Counted from the first letter of the stretch, positions 26,545-36,164 are shown. The stretch is 64,000 nt of DNA from Acidobacteriota bacterium (GCA_025359885.1 JANYDG010000006.1:34349-98348); one strand, 5' to 3'. Numbers and translations are program-made. The notes: generated from the sequence alone by a model not told the origin.

Positions 26545-27902
26545 TTGGGTCGCCTTTCCATTTGAAAGCTGAGCATCTTGCCTGGGTTCATCAGGCCGCG
26601 CGGATCGTACTTCTGCTTGGCCATGAGTTGTATGTTGTCCGAGCGAAACCTGCCGCCGTCTTCAAGATAATTCACGTGCGGATTGGCAATAAACACGCCG
26701 ATTTCTCGACAGTAGGCAATCAGTTCATTCAACCGCTCCTCGGTCGTGAAGTACACCAGCGGAATCGCTGCAGGTACCACCACGCCTTCGCCATTCTTCA
26801 TGAACTCAATATGAAACAGTATCTCCTTGCCATACTTCTCCCGCAACAGGCGAAACTGTTCCATGCAGTTCGTTGTTGAAAACCCTGCCTGAATATAAGT
26901 CCAGACAGGGTCGGCCTTCATCGCCCACAGCGTCGTGTGGTTCCAGGTGTAGTCGCTCAGCAGCGGTTGCGTGCGCGGTCCCGTGTATGCTCCGGCAAAG
27001 GTAACTTCCCCGTTCGCTGCCCCAGCAGCTTCCCGCAGCATCTCGAGCTGACTAGCCTCGATCATGATCAGCACCAGCGTCTTATCGGCAGCTACCACCT
27101 GCTTTACAGGCGTAAAAAAGGACGGTATGGGCCATTCAAATACGGTCACCAGGCGCTTCGACCATTCGCCGCTCTCCGCAATCTGCCTCGCAAATAAAAA
27201 GCCCTCTTCGTAGGTATCAAACGCCACCGTGAACTGGGTCCACTCCACTGCAGGAGTAAGTGAAAACCAGATGCGCGTGATCACTCCATTCGTGCCCCAG
27301 GAATGCATAATCTCGTGTACCGCAGGGCCCTCATGCAAAATCATCCGAGGCTCCTCTTCCATCGTAACCACTTCGATAGCACGCACATTATCAAAATCGC
27401 GCAAGCCTCCATGAGTTACCGAACCAATGCCCCCGGAGCCCCCGGCAAGAAAGCCGCCCACCGACGCCTTCGCTAAGGTCGAGGGATACATGCGCAGCTC
27501 CCATCCCTGCTTGCGTGCTTCGGTCTCTAACACACCCAGTTTCAGCCCTGGCTGACACACCGCCACGCCATCAGCAGTAATCTCTTCAATCTTGTCCATC
27601 AGCGCCAGGTCCAGAATGATCCCACCCTCCAGTGGAATACACTGGCCATAGTTTCCAGTGCCTGCTCCGCGTACCGTCACCGGAATCCCCTGCTGCCCGG
27701 CGTAGCGCATGATCGCCACAACTTCATCTACAGAGACCGGTTGCACAGCGACGTCCCCATGCTTCGCCTCCAACTGGCGCTTGAGTATAGGCGAATACCA
27801 ATAGAAATCCTTCGACAGCCTCTCAACGACCGCCGGAGAAGTGACCACACGCTCCCCATCAGAAACTACCGCAGATAATCCCGAAGCCAACGACTCAGAC
27901 AT
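26541..27902 (-). CDS. FAD-binding oxidoreductase (GlcD/PCMH type)
   Basis: 453 residues: an N-terminal PCMH FAD-binding domain with VRGAGTGNYGQCIPLEGGIILDL near residue 80 and the SVGGFLAGGSGGIGSVTHGGLRDF segment near 150, then a C-terminal substrate cap ending DPRGLMNPGKMLSFQ. It has GlcD/D-lactate-dehydrogenase-like organisation and no bicovalent BBE motif. It would oxidise an alpha-hydroxy acid, amine or alcohol intermediate. First gene of the five overlapping or tightly spaced minus-strand genes after the deaminase. Confidence 0.9.
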   Translation of the reverse strand: MSESLASGLSAVVSDGERVVTSPAVVERLSKDFYWYSPILKRQLEAKHGDVAVQPVSVDEVVAIMRYAGQQGIPVTVRGAGTGNYGQCIPLEGGIILDLALMDKIEEITADGVAVCQPGLKLGVLETEARKQGWELRMYPSTLAKASVGGFLAGGSGGIGSVTHGGLRDFDNVRAIEVVTMEEEPRMILHEGPAVHEIMHSWGTNGVITRIWFSLTPAVEWTQFTVAFDTYEEGFLFARQIAESGEWSKRLVTVFEWPIPSFFTPVKQVVAADKTLVLIMIEASQLEMLREAAGAANGEVTFAGAYTGPRTQPLLSDYTWNHTTLWAMKADPVWTYIQAGFSTTNCMEQFRLLREKYGKEILFHIEFMKNGEGVVVPAAIPLVYFTTEERLNELIAYCREIGVFIANPHVNYLEDGGRFRSDNIQLMAKQKYDPRGLMNPGKMLSFQMERRPK

Positions 27903-27949
27903 AGTTCCACAACCTCATAGAGTGATATCAGTGTATTCGTGAAGTGAAG

Positions 27950-28561
27950 TTACTTTGCCCTGGTCGCTTTGCGCTTGCCTGTCGACCATTCCTTGAAAGC
28001 TTTGAGCATATTAGGATGCGTGAACAAGGCATAACATTCATCGCGTAACAAAGGGCCATCGACCGGGCATGGCATATCGCTGCGCTCAGCCACTTCTGTC
28101 GCATGAATGTGTATCTGCCGGCAATGATGATTAGCGTCCTCTATCGTTGCGCCAAAGACCACGCGATCTAAGCCTGCCCACAATGCCGTGCTCATGCACA
28201 TGGGGCAAGGTTCACAGGTCGTATAGAGCGTGTATCCTGCGAGCGAGGGATTCTTGAGCCGCTTCGTTGCTAGGCGAATCGCTCGGACCTCGGCATGCGA
28301 ACTCGGATCCGATTCCTTAGCCACAGCGTTCAATGCGCGCAGCAGCAGTTCGCCTGTTTTGGTATGAACAATCGAGGAACCAAACGGTACCGGCCGCTCC
28401 GTCTTGAGTGACCGCGCTGTAAAAGCCGCCAACTCACGCATGTGCTTGAGGTCGAGCTCGGCCTTGGCCGCAGCAGTTCGGCTGCGCGTAGATGCATTCG
28501 TGACGCCCATACTCGAAATTAGCATGGCAGACCTGAAATCGCTGTAAGCAATGTTGACCAA
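27950..28561 (-). CDS. Nucleoside/guanine-type deaminase (CDA superfamily)
   Basis: Up to 203 residues with the zinc site HAEVRAIRLA and TTCEPCPMCMSTALWAG of the cytidine-deaminase superfamily; FGATIEDANHH is typical of the guanine deaminase/TadA branch. A purine base or related amino-heterocycle is therefore the likely substrate, releasing ammonia. The start is uncertain: ATG 28561, 28525 or 28510, the first leaving only 36 nt to the divergent amidase. It heads the minus-strand operon, 47 nt before the FAD oxidase. Confidence 0.87.
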   Translation of the reverse strand: MVNIAYSDFRSAMLISSMGVTNASTRSRTAAAKAELDLKHMRELAAFTARSLKTERPVPFGSSIVHTKTGELLLRALNAVAKESDPSSHAEVRAIRLATKRLKNPSLAGYTLYTTCEPCPMCMSTALWAGLDRVVFGATIEDANHHCRQIHIHATEVAERSDMPCPVDGPLLRDECYALFTHPNMLKAFKEWSTGKRKATRAK

Positions 28562-28597
28562 AATCTCAATTCGATTTGAAGTGATTAGAATTCAGTT

Positions 28598-29935
28598 ATG
28601 GCCATCCTGCTCGACTCCATCCAGGAACTCAAGGCGACACTGGCTTCGTCTGCAAATCCAGCAAGCTTCATCCTGGCAGAAGCCCAATCGGCTCTCGCTC
28701 GCGCCAACGCAAATCAGAGCCACAACACCTACCTCTGGCGCGACGAGGCCTGGACCCTCGCCGAAGCGCATCAAGCAGCAGTCATGTACCTTGGCTCCGC
28801 CGCACCCCGGCCTTCCTTCTGCGGCGTCCCCCTCTCAGTCAAGGATTGCTTTGACCTCTCCGGCTCGCCCACCAGCTGCGGAACCCGCTTCTACCGCGAA
28901 CTGCACGCCCCCCCCGAGCAGGATTCATGGCTCGTTCAGAGCCTCCGTGCCGCCGGATCCGTCATCACCGGCAAAACCCATCTGCATCCCCTGGCCTACG
29001 GTATCACTGGCGAAAACCCCGAATTCGGTGACTGTCTGCAACCCGAAAACGCCTATGCCCTCACCGGTGGCTCATCCAGCGGAGCTGCAGCCAGCGTCCA
29101 GGAGCGGTCAGCCTACGCCGCTATCGGCACCGATACGGGCGGCTCCGTGCGCGTCCCGGCAGCGCTCTGCGGCCTCGCCGGCTATCGCGCCTCACATGGC
29201 CGCGGAGACTGGCGCGGCGCCGCTCATCTCGCTCCCTCTTTTGACACCTTTGGCTGGCTTTTTCGTGACCTCGCAGACGGCCCCCTACTCGGGTCCCTCT
29301 TCGGCCCAACCGACCCCGGGCCTGCACGTTTGCCCAGCCGATTTGCCATCATCCCTGAGGCCTTCCTCTATGACTGCGAACCAGCCGTCATCGCCAGCTA
29401 CTACCAGTCCCAGGCAGAACTGGCATCCCTCGGCCTCACCGCCTCCACAGTAGAAGTTGATTGGTGGTCCGACTCTCTTGAAATCTTCGCCGCCATCCAG
29501 GCTCACGAAGCGGCGCAGATTTATGCAGGCCACTTCGCCGAGTGCGAACTCTCCATCCGGCAGCGCCTCGAGTGGGGCCAGAGTCTCAGCAGCCACGCCC
29601 TTGCCGCCCTACGGCTTCGCCATCAGGAGTTTCGCCAACGCATGGACGAGCTGCTCAGAACACACGATCTACTCCTTCTACCAGCGGCGCCGGTCATCCA
29701 ATTGAAGGCAAGAGCTGACCACAGCCAGACCCGCACCCGCCTACTGCGCTACACCTCGCCCATCAGCCTTGCTGGAATGCCCGCCGTAACCCTGCCCTTT
29801 TTCTCAAATGGCCAGCCCTCAGGCGGCATGCAACTGGTCGCCGCCCGCGAAGACGATGCGCGCCTGCTCGCTTTTGGTGCCAAAGTCGGGGCTCTTCGCA
29901 AAACAGCGCATAAAGTAACACCGCCAGCATGGTAA
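28598..29935 (+). CDS. Amidase-signature hydrolase (AtzE/AtzF/GatA-like)
   Basis: 445 residues with the Ser-cisSer-Lys triad: Lys in VPLSVKDCFD, the Gly/Ser-rich GGSSSGAAASV and nucleophile segment GTDTGGSVRVPA. Members hydrolyse amides including allophanate and carboxybiuret. In this cluster, with an AtzH/HpxZ-like protein, a ureido or carboxyamide intermediate is a reasonable inference. Divergent from the deaminase; its stop lies 50 nt before the binding-protein start. Confidence 0.93.
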   Translation: MAILLDSIQELKATLASSANPASFILAEAQSALARANANQSHNTYLWRDEAWTLAEAHQAAVMYLGSAAPRPSFCGVPLSVKDCFDLSGSPTSCGTRFYRELHAPPEQDSWLVQSLRAAGSVITGKTHLHPLAYGITGENPEFGDCLQPENAYALTGGSSSGAAASVQERSAYAAIGTDTGGSVRVPAALCGLAGYRASHGRGDWRGAAHLAPSFDTFGWLFRDLADGPLLGSLFGPTDPGPARLPSRFAIIPEAFLYDCEPAVIASYYQSQAELASLGLTASTVEVDWWSDSLEIFAAIQAHEAAQIYAGHFAECELSIRQRLEWGQSLSSHALAALRLRHQEFRQRMDELLRTHDLLLLPAAPVIQLKARADHSQTRTRLLRYTSPISLAGMPAVTLPFFSNGQPSGGMQLVAAREDDARLLAFGAKVGALRKTAHKVTPPAW

Positions 29936-29985
29936 CGTCTGGAAACAAGGTGTACCAAATCACCCTTTCGCCGGAGACGATTCAG

Positions 29986-30984
29986 ATGAAACGAGTTTTA
30001 CTCAGACAAATGAAAGCAATTCTCCCGCTGGTCGCCGTGCTTTCGCTCACCCTGCTCGCCGGCTGCCGAAAAGACACAGCAGCCAAAGCCAGTAACGGAC
30101 TGATTCCCGTGCGCCTCCAGGCGGACTGGTATCCCCAGCCCGAACACGGCGGCTACTACACCGCCATCGCCAAGGGCTATTACCAGGCTGAAGGACTGGA
30201 TGTGCAGATCCTCCCCATCGGAGCCTATACCAGCGGCCTGCAAATCGTTGCAAGCAACAGTGCCGAGTTTGGCCTCTCCTCCAGCGACAACATCCTTGAG
30301 GCGGTGTCAAACGGGCTGCCCGTCGTCGCCGTCAGCGCGACCATGCAGCACGACCCACAGGCAGTCATGGTTCACAAAAACTCTCCTGTGCAGGATTTTC
30401 AGGGCCTCGAAGGCCACGCAGTCGCAGCCCAGACTGGCGCTACCTGGTTCAAATACATTGTCAGCAAATATCACCTGAAGGACGTGCGCGAAATCCCCGC
30501 CACCCACTCCATTGCAAACTTCCTGCAAGACCCCAGCTACATGCAGCAGATCTTCGTCACCAGCGAGCCCTACTTCGTCGCCAAAGCCGGCGGAGACTTT
30601 CGCACCATGCTCATCAGCAGTACCGGCTATGACCCCTATCGCGTGCTCTTTACCCGCCGCGATTTCATTGAGCAGCATCCGGAAATCGTCGCAAAATTCG
30701 TTCGCGCAACCATCAAGGGTTGGCAGGAGTATCTTCGCGACCCTGCCCCTGCGAATGCCCTCATTCTCAAGCTAAACCCGGCTCAGAATCCCGACCAGAT
30801 TCAATTTACGATCAATGCCCTCAAGCAGGGCGGCTTCGTCACTGGCCCAGACGCCAGCGGTGCCGACATCGGCAAAATGACCGCCGCTCGCTGGGCCGCA
30901 ACGGATGACCAGCTCACCGCCCTGGGAGTCGTCCCCAAGCCCATCGACCCCACCACCGCCTACACCCTCAAGTTCCTGCCTTAG
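29986..30984 (+). CDS. NMT1/ThiY-like ABC substrate-binding lipoprotein
   Basis: 332 residues from ATG 29986, supported by GGAGA about 9 nt upstream. A lipobox signal peptide (LSLTLLAGC) anchors it outside the inner membrane. The mature part is a periplasmic binding fold: LQADWYPQPEHGGYYTAIAKGYY at its start and the IGAYTSGLQIVASNSAEFGLSS motif, closest in style to thiamine-pyrimidine/nitrate/sulfonate binding proteins. It should deliver substrate to the permease and ATPase encoded at 22362-23998. Its TAG stop overlaps the stop of the convergent esterase gene. Confidence 0.92.
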   Translation: MKRVLLRQMKAILPLVAVLSLTLLAGCRKDTAAKASNGLIPVRLQADWYPQPEHGGYYTAIAKGYYQAEGLDVQILPIGAYTSGLQIVASNSAEFGLSSSDNILEAVSNGLPVVAVSATMQHDPQAVMVHKNSPVQDFQGLEGHAVAAQTGATWFKYIVSKYHLKDVREIPATHSIANFLQDPSYMQQIFVTSEPYFVAKAGGDFRTMLISSTGYDPYRVLFTRRDFIEQHPEIVAKFVRATIKGWQEYLRDPAPANALILKLNPAQNPDQIQFTINALKQGGFVTGPDASGADIGKMTAARWAATDDQLTALGVVPKPIDPTTAYTLKFLP

Positions 30985-32717
30985 TAACGCCAGCTCGTCA
31001 GGTCCGCCCCGGCCGGCGCAGACTTTTCGATTCGTTCTAATATCTTCGGCAGATACATCGTATTGTAATGCAGCCGCGAATAGGCATTCGGCAGTGTCGG
31101 GTCACCATTCCAGCAGTGCTCCGCCTTCGGCCCGTACGCCACCTCGCCGTCATAAGAAGGGCTGGTCGTGCTCTTCAGAAAGTCCTCCAGCCGATACACT
31201 GCGTCGTTCAGAAAGTAAGTATCATCGCTGCCAACATAGATATGCAGCTTACCCTGCAACTGGGGCCCCAGCGTAGGCCAGTCCCGCGTCAGTATCGCGG
31301 TCAGGTCGTAGTGGTCATGCCAGTAAGCCGCCACCTTGTGGTCAATCTCACCCGTAGCCTTGTCAAAGATAGGCATGGGATACCCATCCGGCCCTTCGGG
31401 CGAATACACTGCCTGCCATATATCAAACTGCTCCCCAGACCTGCCATGATCGCCCAGCATCGCCTCATAGGCCAGGTTATCTTCCGTCGTAATCAGAGTA
31501 TGTCCCAGATAGTCGCGCATCGCCGGCTGCGGCACCCGCTTATGCGCACCCTCCAGATAGAACGCATTCTTGTCGTCGTATAAGTTGATCGTCATATACG
31601 AGTGAAAGTCCACCGGGTCAGGGCACGCCACAAATGCCCCGTTATAGTGCGTCGGATAAAACATCTGAACCGCCAGCGACTCCCATCCCCCCGTAGATCC
31701 ACCATACAAAAACCGCGCCCAGCCCTGCCCAATCGAATGAAACTTCTTTTCTACCGCCGGCATCAGCTCCGTCTCGATCGCATCCCCGTACGGGCCCAGA
31801 TTTGCCGAGTTCACCGCGTACGAATCGTCATAGTAAGGATTGGCATGCTGCACCTTCACCACAAGGTAGCGAGGATACTTTGCACTTATCCATTTCTGGT
31901 AGAAAGCATAACCCTCCTCCTGCTGGATTCTGTTATAGCCCGCCAGGTGAAATCTCTCGCTGTAGTCCGGCTTCAGATTTGGGTCCGGCGGCATCGTTCT
32001 GAAGTCATCAATCCCATCCACAAAATGGTCATGAAACAGCATCAGCGGGAACCGCGCCTCCGGGTGCTCGTCAAACCCCTCCGGCACCAGCACCACCGCT
32101 GACAAAGACATCGGCCGCCCCCAGAACTTCGTCAGTAGCTCGCTCTGTATTTTGATATGCCGCACATACTTCGTATCCTGCTTGTCAGCAATCGGAGCAA
32201 TTACCTCGCTCAACGAAATCTCCACCGGCGCGGCCCCGGCATTCCCCCCAGCAGTCCCCCCAGCATTGACCGTTACCTTCATCGGCTTGCTATACAAGTT
32301 TCCCGGAGTGATGTTCCAGTGCTGCCCCTCGCCCTGGTCCATATGCAGCTTCACCACCGACCCATCCGAGCGATGAAACGTCTCATAAACATTCAGCAGC
32401 GCCTGCACCATGTACTCGCCCGGCGGCACATCCTTAAGGCTCCGAACCGGATACCCGGCAGCAGTCGCATCAACTGTCGCCGCCACGCCCGGTGCCCACC
32501 CGTCCACCGTCACCCCAAAAGCCATCTGGGTTCGCGGAGTATCGTCAATCTGCATCCGCGGCTCAGCCGAGGCGTCGGTCGAAAGCAGCAGCATCAACCG
32601 CCCATCCAGCGGCTTCGTGCTGAGTTTCTTGGCAAAACTGACCGTAAACGACTGCGCCGAAGCAGCCGCGGAAGCGGCAGCCAGCAGGACAACGACCATT
32701 AAGCGAAAAGGCTTCAT
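30981..32717 (-). CDS. Secreted alpha/beta-hydrolase, putative esterase
   Basis: 578 residues from ATG 32717 (MKPFRLMVVVLLAAASAAASAQ, signal peptide). After an N-terminal beta-rich part with a Gly-rich linker (AGGTAGGNAGAAP) comes an enterochelin-esterase-like hydrolase domain: VVLVPEGFDEHPEARFPLMLFHDH, the nucleophile motif YGGSTGGWES, and HIYVGSDDTYFLND near the end. It probably acts in the periplasm or outside; substrate unknown. It is convergent with the binding-protein gene, with stop codons overlapping by 4 nt. Confidence 0.78.
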   Translation of the reverse strand: MKPFRLMVVVLLAAASAAASAQSFTVSFAKKLSTKPLDGRLMLLLSTDASAEPRMQIDDTPRTQMAFGVTVDGWAPGVAATVDATAAGYPVRSLKDVPPGEYMVQALLNVYETFHRSDGSVVKLHMDQGEGQHWNITPGNLYSKPMKVTVNAGGTAGGNAGAAPVEISLSEVIAPIADKQDTKYVRHIKIQSELLTKFWGRPMSLSAVVLVPEGFDEHPEARFPLMLFHDHFVDGIDDFRTMPPDPNLKPDYSERFHLAGYNRIQQEEGYAFYQKWISAKYPRYLVVKVQHANPYYDDSYAVNSANLGPYGDAIETELMPAVEKKFHSIGQGWARFLYGGSTGGWESLAVQMFYPTHYNGAFVACPDPVDFHSYMTINLYDDKNAFYLEGAHKRVPQPAMRDYLGHTLITTEDNLAYEAMLGDHGRSGEQFDIWQAVYSPEGPDGYPMPIFDKATGEIDHKVAAYWHDHYDLTAILTRDWPTLGPQLQGKLHIYVGSDDTYFLNDAVYRLEDFLKSTTSPSYDGEVAYGPKAEHCWNGDPTLPNAYSRLHYNTMYLPKILERIEKSAPAGADLTSWRY

Positions 32718-32736
32718 AGCGTTTGAGATTACCACT

Positions 32737-33891
32737 TCAGCGCGGCGAAGCTACCAACTTCCCCTCGGCAACCCGGCCCGCCAGCCGCTCGCGAAGCCAC
32801 CGGTTCATCGGCTCCGAGTACATCCGCGCGATTCCCCACGCCACCGCCGCCGAGGCTGCAAGAAATACCACCAACCAGGGCAGCTTTGCTCCCGGTGCCA
32901 TCGTCTCCGGCAGCAGCGCCGTCCTCATCAGCGACAGCAGCACAATGTGGAAGAGATACAACTCATAGCTGTGCCGCCCCAGCCATGCCACCGGAGCCGC
33001 CAGCCTGTCCGCAAAAGCTCGACCCTGCGCCACTTCCCTCTCCGCGCCCTCTACGGATACAAAGACCGCCGCTCCCAGAGCCATGAAGGTCATTCCCCAC
33101 ACCGGTACCGCGTCAATCCCGGCCCGCATAAAGATCCAGCCCATGAAGACCAGGGCCAGCCCCTGCACCAGATTTCGCATTCTCGCGCTCACGAGAGGCA
33201 CCCGGCCAGACCACACCAGCACGGCAGCCATACAGCCCATCGCAATCGCGTCAAAGCACGCCAGGTATCCGTACAGGAACTCAATCTCGTTGTGACTATG
33301 CAGGCTGCGATAGATTGGCCCGGCGACTATGGCCAATCCCCAAACCACCATCATCCAGCGTACCCGGCGCAGCACCAGGCACAAGAGCGGAAAGGCCAGA
33401 TAAAACACCTCCTCCACCGAGAGCGACCAGAAGATATTCAGGCTGTAGTTGAAGTAGCCGTACCAGGCCATCATCACGTTGTGCCAGAAGGTCAGAATCG
33501 ACAGGTCCGCCATCCAGATCGTCGTTGGTGGATCACTCTGGAAAACATGCATCCCCGCCTGACCCAGCCCGGTAATCACCGCCAGCACCAACATCAGGCA
33601 GGGCATAATCCGCGCAAAGCGAAAGGCATAAAACACCCGCGGCGTCACCTGCCTCACGCTCCCAAACCGCCTGAGCGAGGTCGAAGTGATCAGATACCCT
33701 GAGATCACAAAAAAGACCGTGACCCCGTAGTTGCCGTTCCAAACCAGGTTCGAAAGATACGGCCCCGGTAGCCATGGCCCAAGCGGTCCCTTGAGCAGCC
33801 GGTACGCCAGGTTGAAGTGCAACACGAGTACCGACAGAATCGACAGCCCGCGCAGCACATCTACCCTGAAATCGCGTCGTATCTCCGCCAA
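32737..33891 (-). CDS. Acyltransferase family 3 membrane protein (OafA-like)
   Basis: 384 residues, about ten transmembrane segments. The N-terminal DVLRGLSILSVLVLHFN contains the conserved Arg and His of acyltransferase 3, followed by VTVFFVISGYLI and SLSVEEVFYLAFPLL. Such proteins O-acetylate or otherwise acylate surface polysaccharides using acyl donors from the cytoplasm. It lacks the periplasmic SGNH domain some members carry. It follows the YdcF gene (31 nt) on the same strand. Confidence 0.9.
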   Translation of the reverse strand: MAEIRRDFRVDVLRGLSILSVLVLHFNLAYRLLKGPLGPWLPGPYLSNLVWNGNYGVTVFFVISGYLITSTSLRRFGSVRQVTPRVFYAFRFARIMPCLMLVLAVITGLGQAGMHVFQSDPPTTIWMADLSILTFWHNVMMAWYGYFNYSLNIFWSLSVEEVFYLAFPLLCLVLRRVRWMMVVWGLAIVAGPIYRSLHSHNEIEFLYGYLACFDAIAMGCMAAVLVWSGRVPLVSARMRNLVQGLALVFMGWIFMRAGIDAVPVWGMTFMALGAAVFVSVEGAEREVAQGRAFADRLAAPVAWLGRHSYELYLFHIVLLSLMRTALLPETMAPGAKLPWLVVFLAASAAVAWGIARMYSEPMNRWLRERLAGRVAEGKLVASPR

Positions 33892-33922
33892 TCCGCTCTC
33901 CCGGCTAACTATGCGTTGACTT

Positions 33923-34558
33923 CTAATTCAGATGCATGCGCCAAAGCGTATAAGCCAAAATCTCGTGCCCCACCTGCTGCCACTCACTCCAGCTCCCCAC
34001 CACGCTCACCTGCGATCGCGGCGAAGTCAGCACCGGCAACCCTTCCCGCGCGCATACCTCCCGCACTCGAAAAAGATGCGCCGGATCGCTCACAATCACG
34101 ATTCGCCTATAGCTGTTAGCGCGCGCAATCGCCACAATGCGCCGCGCCTGCTCCTCAGTATTACGGCTCTGCGTCTCCGCAATAATCGATTTCTCAGGAA
34201 TGCCGTTGGCCATCAGGTAAGCCTGCCCAACCTGCCCCTCAGAAAACGTATCTCCCGGCGCACTCCCCCCCAGCGTCAGCACCACTGGAGCAATCCCTGC
34301 CTCATACAGCGCCAGCGCGTGGTCCAGCCGCGCCCGAAGCACCGGCGAGGGCCGCCCCGCATACTCCGCCGCTCCAAAAACGCAGATCACGTCCGCCGGG
34401 GCCGCCTCATCTTCATAAGCGTAGCGCTCAATCTGCACATAGACCCATCCGCTCCAGAGCGCAGCGCACAACACCGCCACGACCAGCAGATACAGCACGA
34501 TCAATCGCATCATCGAAGCGAACCAGTTGCCCCGCAATCGCTCCATCGATACGCTCAT
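33923..34558 (-). CDS. YdcF/SanA family (DUF218) membrane-anchored protein
   Basis: 211 residues: one N-terminal transmembrane helix (MRLIVLYLLVVAVLCAALW), then the DUF218 domain with VICVFGAAEYAGRPSPVLRARLD, VVLTLGGSAPGDTFSEG, AETQSRNTEEQA and IVSDPAHLFR. Relatives (SanA, ElyC) influence envelope integrity and undecaprenyl-carrier use. Its start codon directly abuts the stop of tsaC, so the two are coupled. Confidence 0.88.
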   Translation of the reverse strand: MSVSMERLRGNWFASMMRLIVLYLLVVAVLCAALWSGWVYVQIERYAYEDEAAPADVICVFGAAEYAGRPSPVLRARLDHALALYEAGIAPVVLTLGGSAPGDTFSEGQVGQAYLMANGIPEKSIIAETQSRNTEEQARRIVAIARANSYRRIVIVSDPAHLFRVREVCAREGLPVLTSPRSQVSVVGSWSEWQQVGHEILAYTLWRMHLN

Positions 34559-35203
34559 CTATTTCTGCAACGCAAGCACAATCTCGTGCGTCGAGATGGC
34601 CCCTTCGCGCAGAATATCCCAGCGCCCGTTGCTCCCTGAGAGATCCACGATCGTCGTCGGCACCGCATGCCCCGACGGCCCACCATCCACAATCAGCGGA
34701 ATCCGGTCGCCAAGCTGGTCCCGCACACACGCCGCATGAGCACACTCACTCGCGCCATGCAGATTCGCCGAGGTCGCCGTGATCGGCAGCCCAAAGCACT
34801 CCACCACCGCCCGCGCAATCGCCGCATCCGGTACCCGCAGCGCAACATTGCCTGTATTCGCCGTCGATCGCAGCGGCAGCTTGCTCCCCGCCCGAACAAT
34901 GATCGTCAGCGGCCCCGGCCAGAACTTCTCCGCCAGCCGGTCAAATCGGTCGTCGATATCCCTCGCCAGCTCATACGCCTGCGCTACCGATGAAATCAGC
35001 AGCGATAGCGGCTTGTGCTTCTGCCGCGACTTGATCTGGTAAATCTGCTCCACTGCATGCAGGTTCACCGGATCAACCGCCAGGCCGTAAAAGGTATCCG
35101 TCGGCAATGCCACAACGTCTCCCTTGCGAATGCAGGAAACAATGTACTCAATGCGTTCGGGCTGTGGTTCGTCGGGATGGACGCGCAAGATCTCCGCGGA
35201 CAA
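34559..35203 (-). CDS. tsaC: L-threonylcarbamoyladenylate synthase (TsaC/Sua5/YciO family)
   Basis: Makes threonylcarbamoyl-AMP from Thr, bicarbonate and ATP for the t6A37 modification of tRNA. 214 residues; VVALPTDTFYGLAVD, the nucleotide-binding KSRQKHKPLSLLIS, FWPGPLTII, LRVPD and TSANLHG are all present. TsaC and YciO are hard to separate by eye; no other copy is in the window. Divergent from the TrmH-family gene across 121 nt. Confidence 0.87.
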   Translation of the reverse strand: MSAEILRVHPDEPQPERIEYIVSCIRKGDVVALPTDTFYGLAVDPVNLHAVEQIYQIKSRQKHKPLSLLISSVAQAYELARDIDDRFDRLAEKFWPGPLTIIVRAGSKLPLRSTANTGNVALRVPDAAIARAVVECFGLPITATSANLHGASECAHAACVRDQLGDRIPLIVDGGPSGHAVPTTIVDLSGSNGRWDILREGAISTHEIVLALQK

Positions 35204-35324
35204 GTGGTCTACCTCTATTCCCTGATTTCCTCAGGCTATCCCCGTACTATACCCGGTTTGCGCCGCTCAAATACGCCTAACCCAAAAGGCTACAATCGTC
35301 TATGGGTGCCCGAGGCTTACGCAA

Positions 35325-36164
35325 ATGACTATCCGCATTGTACCCCGCATCATACAAAGCAAGCAGAATCCGCGGCTCAAAGAACTCCGCACCGCACTCC
35401 AGCGCCCCGGCCGCGGTGAGGGCGACATTGTCGCGCTTGAAGGCATCCACCTCGTCACCGAGGCTCTGCGTAGCGGCGTGACGCTACAGACCCTCTTCAT
35501 CGCCCAGGGCCATGAGCATATCTTCGCCCCTCTGCTCGACGAGTTCAGCCTCGACGAATCCACCGAAATCCTCGCCCTCCCTTACGAACTCCTCAACGAA
35601 GCCGTCACCACCGAAACCCCCCAGCCCATCGCCGCCCTTGCCCACCCCCGCAACTGGCCGTGGTCTGCAATGCTCACCCCCCAGACGCTCATTGTTGTCC
35701 TATCCGGCATCCAGGACCCCGGCAACCTGGGCACCATCCTCCGCTCCGCTGAAGCCTTCGGGGCCACCGGAGCCATCTGCCTCACCGGCCCCAATAACGG
35801 CACCGTCAACCGCTGGAACCCCAAAGCCATGCGCGCCTCCGCCGGAAGCGTCTTTCGCCTCCCCACCCTCGCCAGCTCCGAAAGCAAAGCCCTCCAGCAC
35901 CTCCGCGAAGCAGGCGTCCGCACCATCGCCACCTCCTCTCACGAGGCCAGCCCCCTCGGTGAGCACGACCTCACCGGACCCGTCGCCCTCTTCATCGGCT
36001 CCGAGGGCAGCGGCCTCTCCACCCAACTCACCGCCCTGTGCGACGCCCGCATCACCATCCCCTGCCCCGGCCCAGTCGAAAGCCTAAACGCCGCCGTCGC
36101 CGCCAGCGTCCTCCTCTACGAAGCCTCAAGACAACGGCAGCAGAGCACTTTGCAACAAACCTGA
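35325..36164 (+). CDS. TrmH/SpoU-family RNA methyltransferase
   Basis: 279 residues: an N-terminal RNA-binding substrate domain (QNPRLKELRTAL, GDIVALEGIHLV) and a C-terminal SPOUT knot with motif 1 DPGNLGTILRSAEAFG, motif 2 LFIGSEGSGLS and motif 3 CPGPVESLNAAVAASVLLYEA. It 2'-O-methylates a ribose in rRNA or tRNA using SAM; the exact site cannot be told. Confidence 0.92.
   Translation: MTIRIVPRIIQSKQNPRLKELRTALQRPGRGEGDIVALEGIHLVTEALRSGVTLQTLFIAQGHEHIFAPLLDEFSLDESTEILALPYELLNEAVTTETPQPIAALAHPRNWPWSAMLTPQTLIVVLSGIQDPGNLGTILRSAEAFGATGAICLTGPNNGTVNRWNPKAMRASAGSVFRLPTLASSESKALQHLREAGVRTIATSSHEASPLGEHDLTGPVALFIGSEGSGLSTQLTALCDARITIPCPGPVESLNAAVAASVLLYEASRQRQQSTLQQT

Noticed and set aside
32410..33702. 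430-codon plus-strand frame opposite the acyltransferase
   Set aside because: His/Pro/Arg-rich shadow of an unmistakable OafA-like gene.
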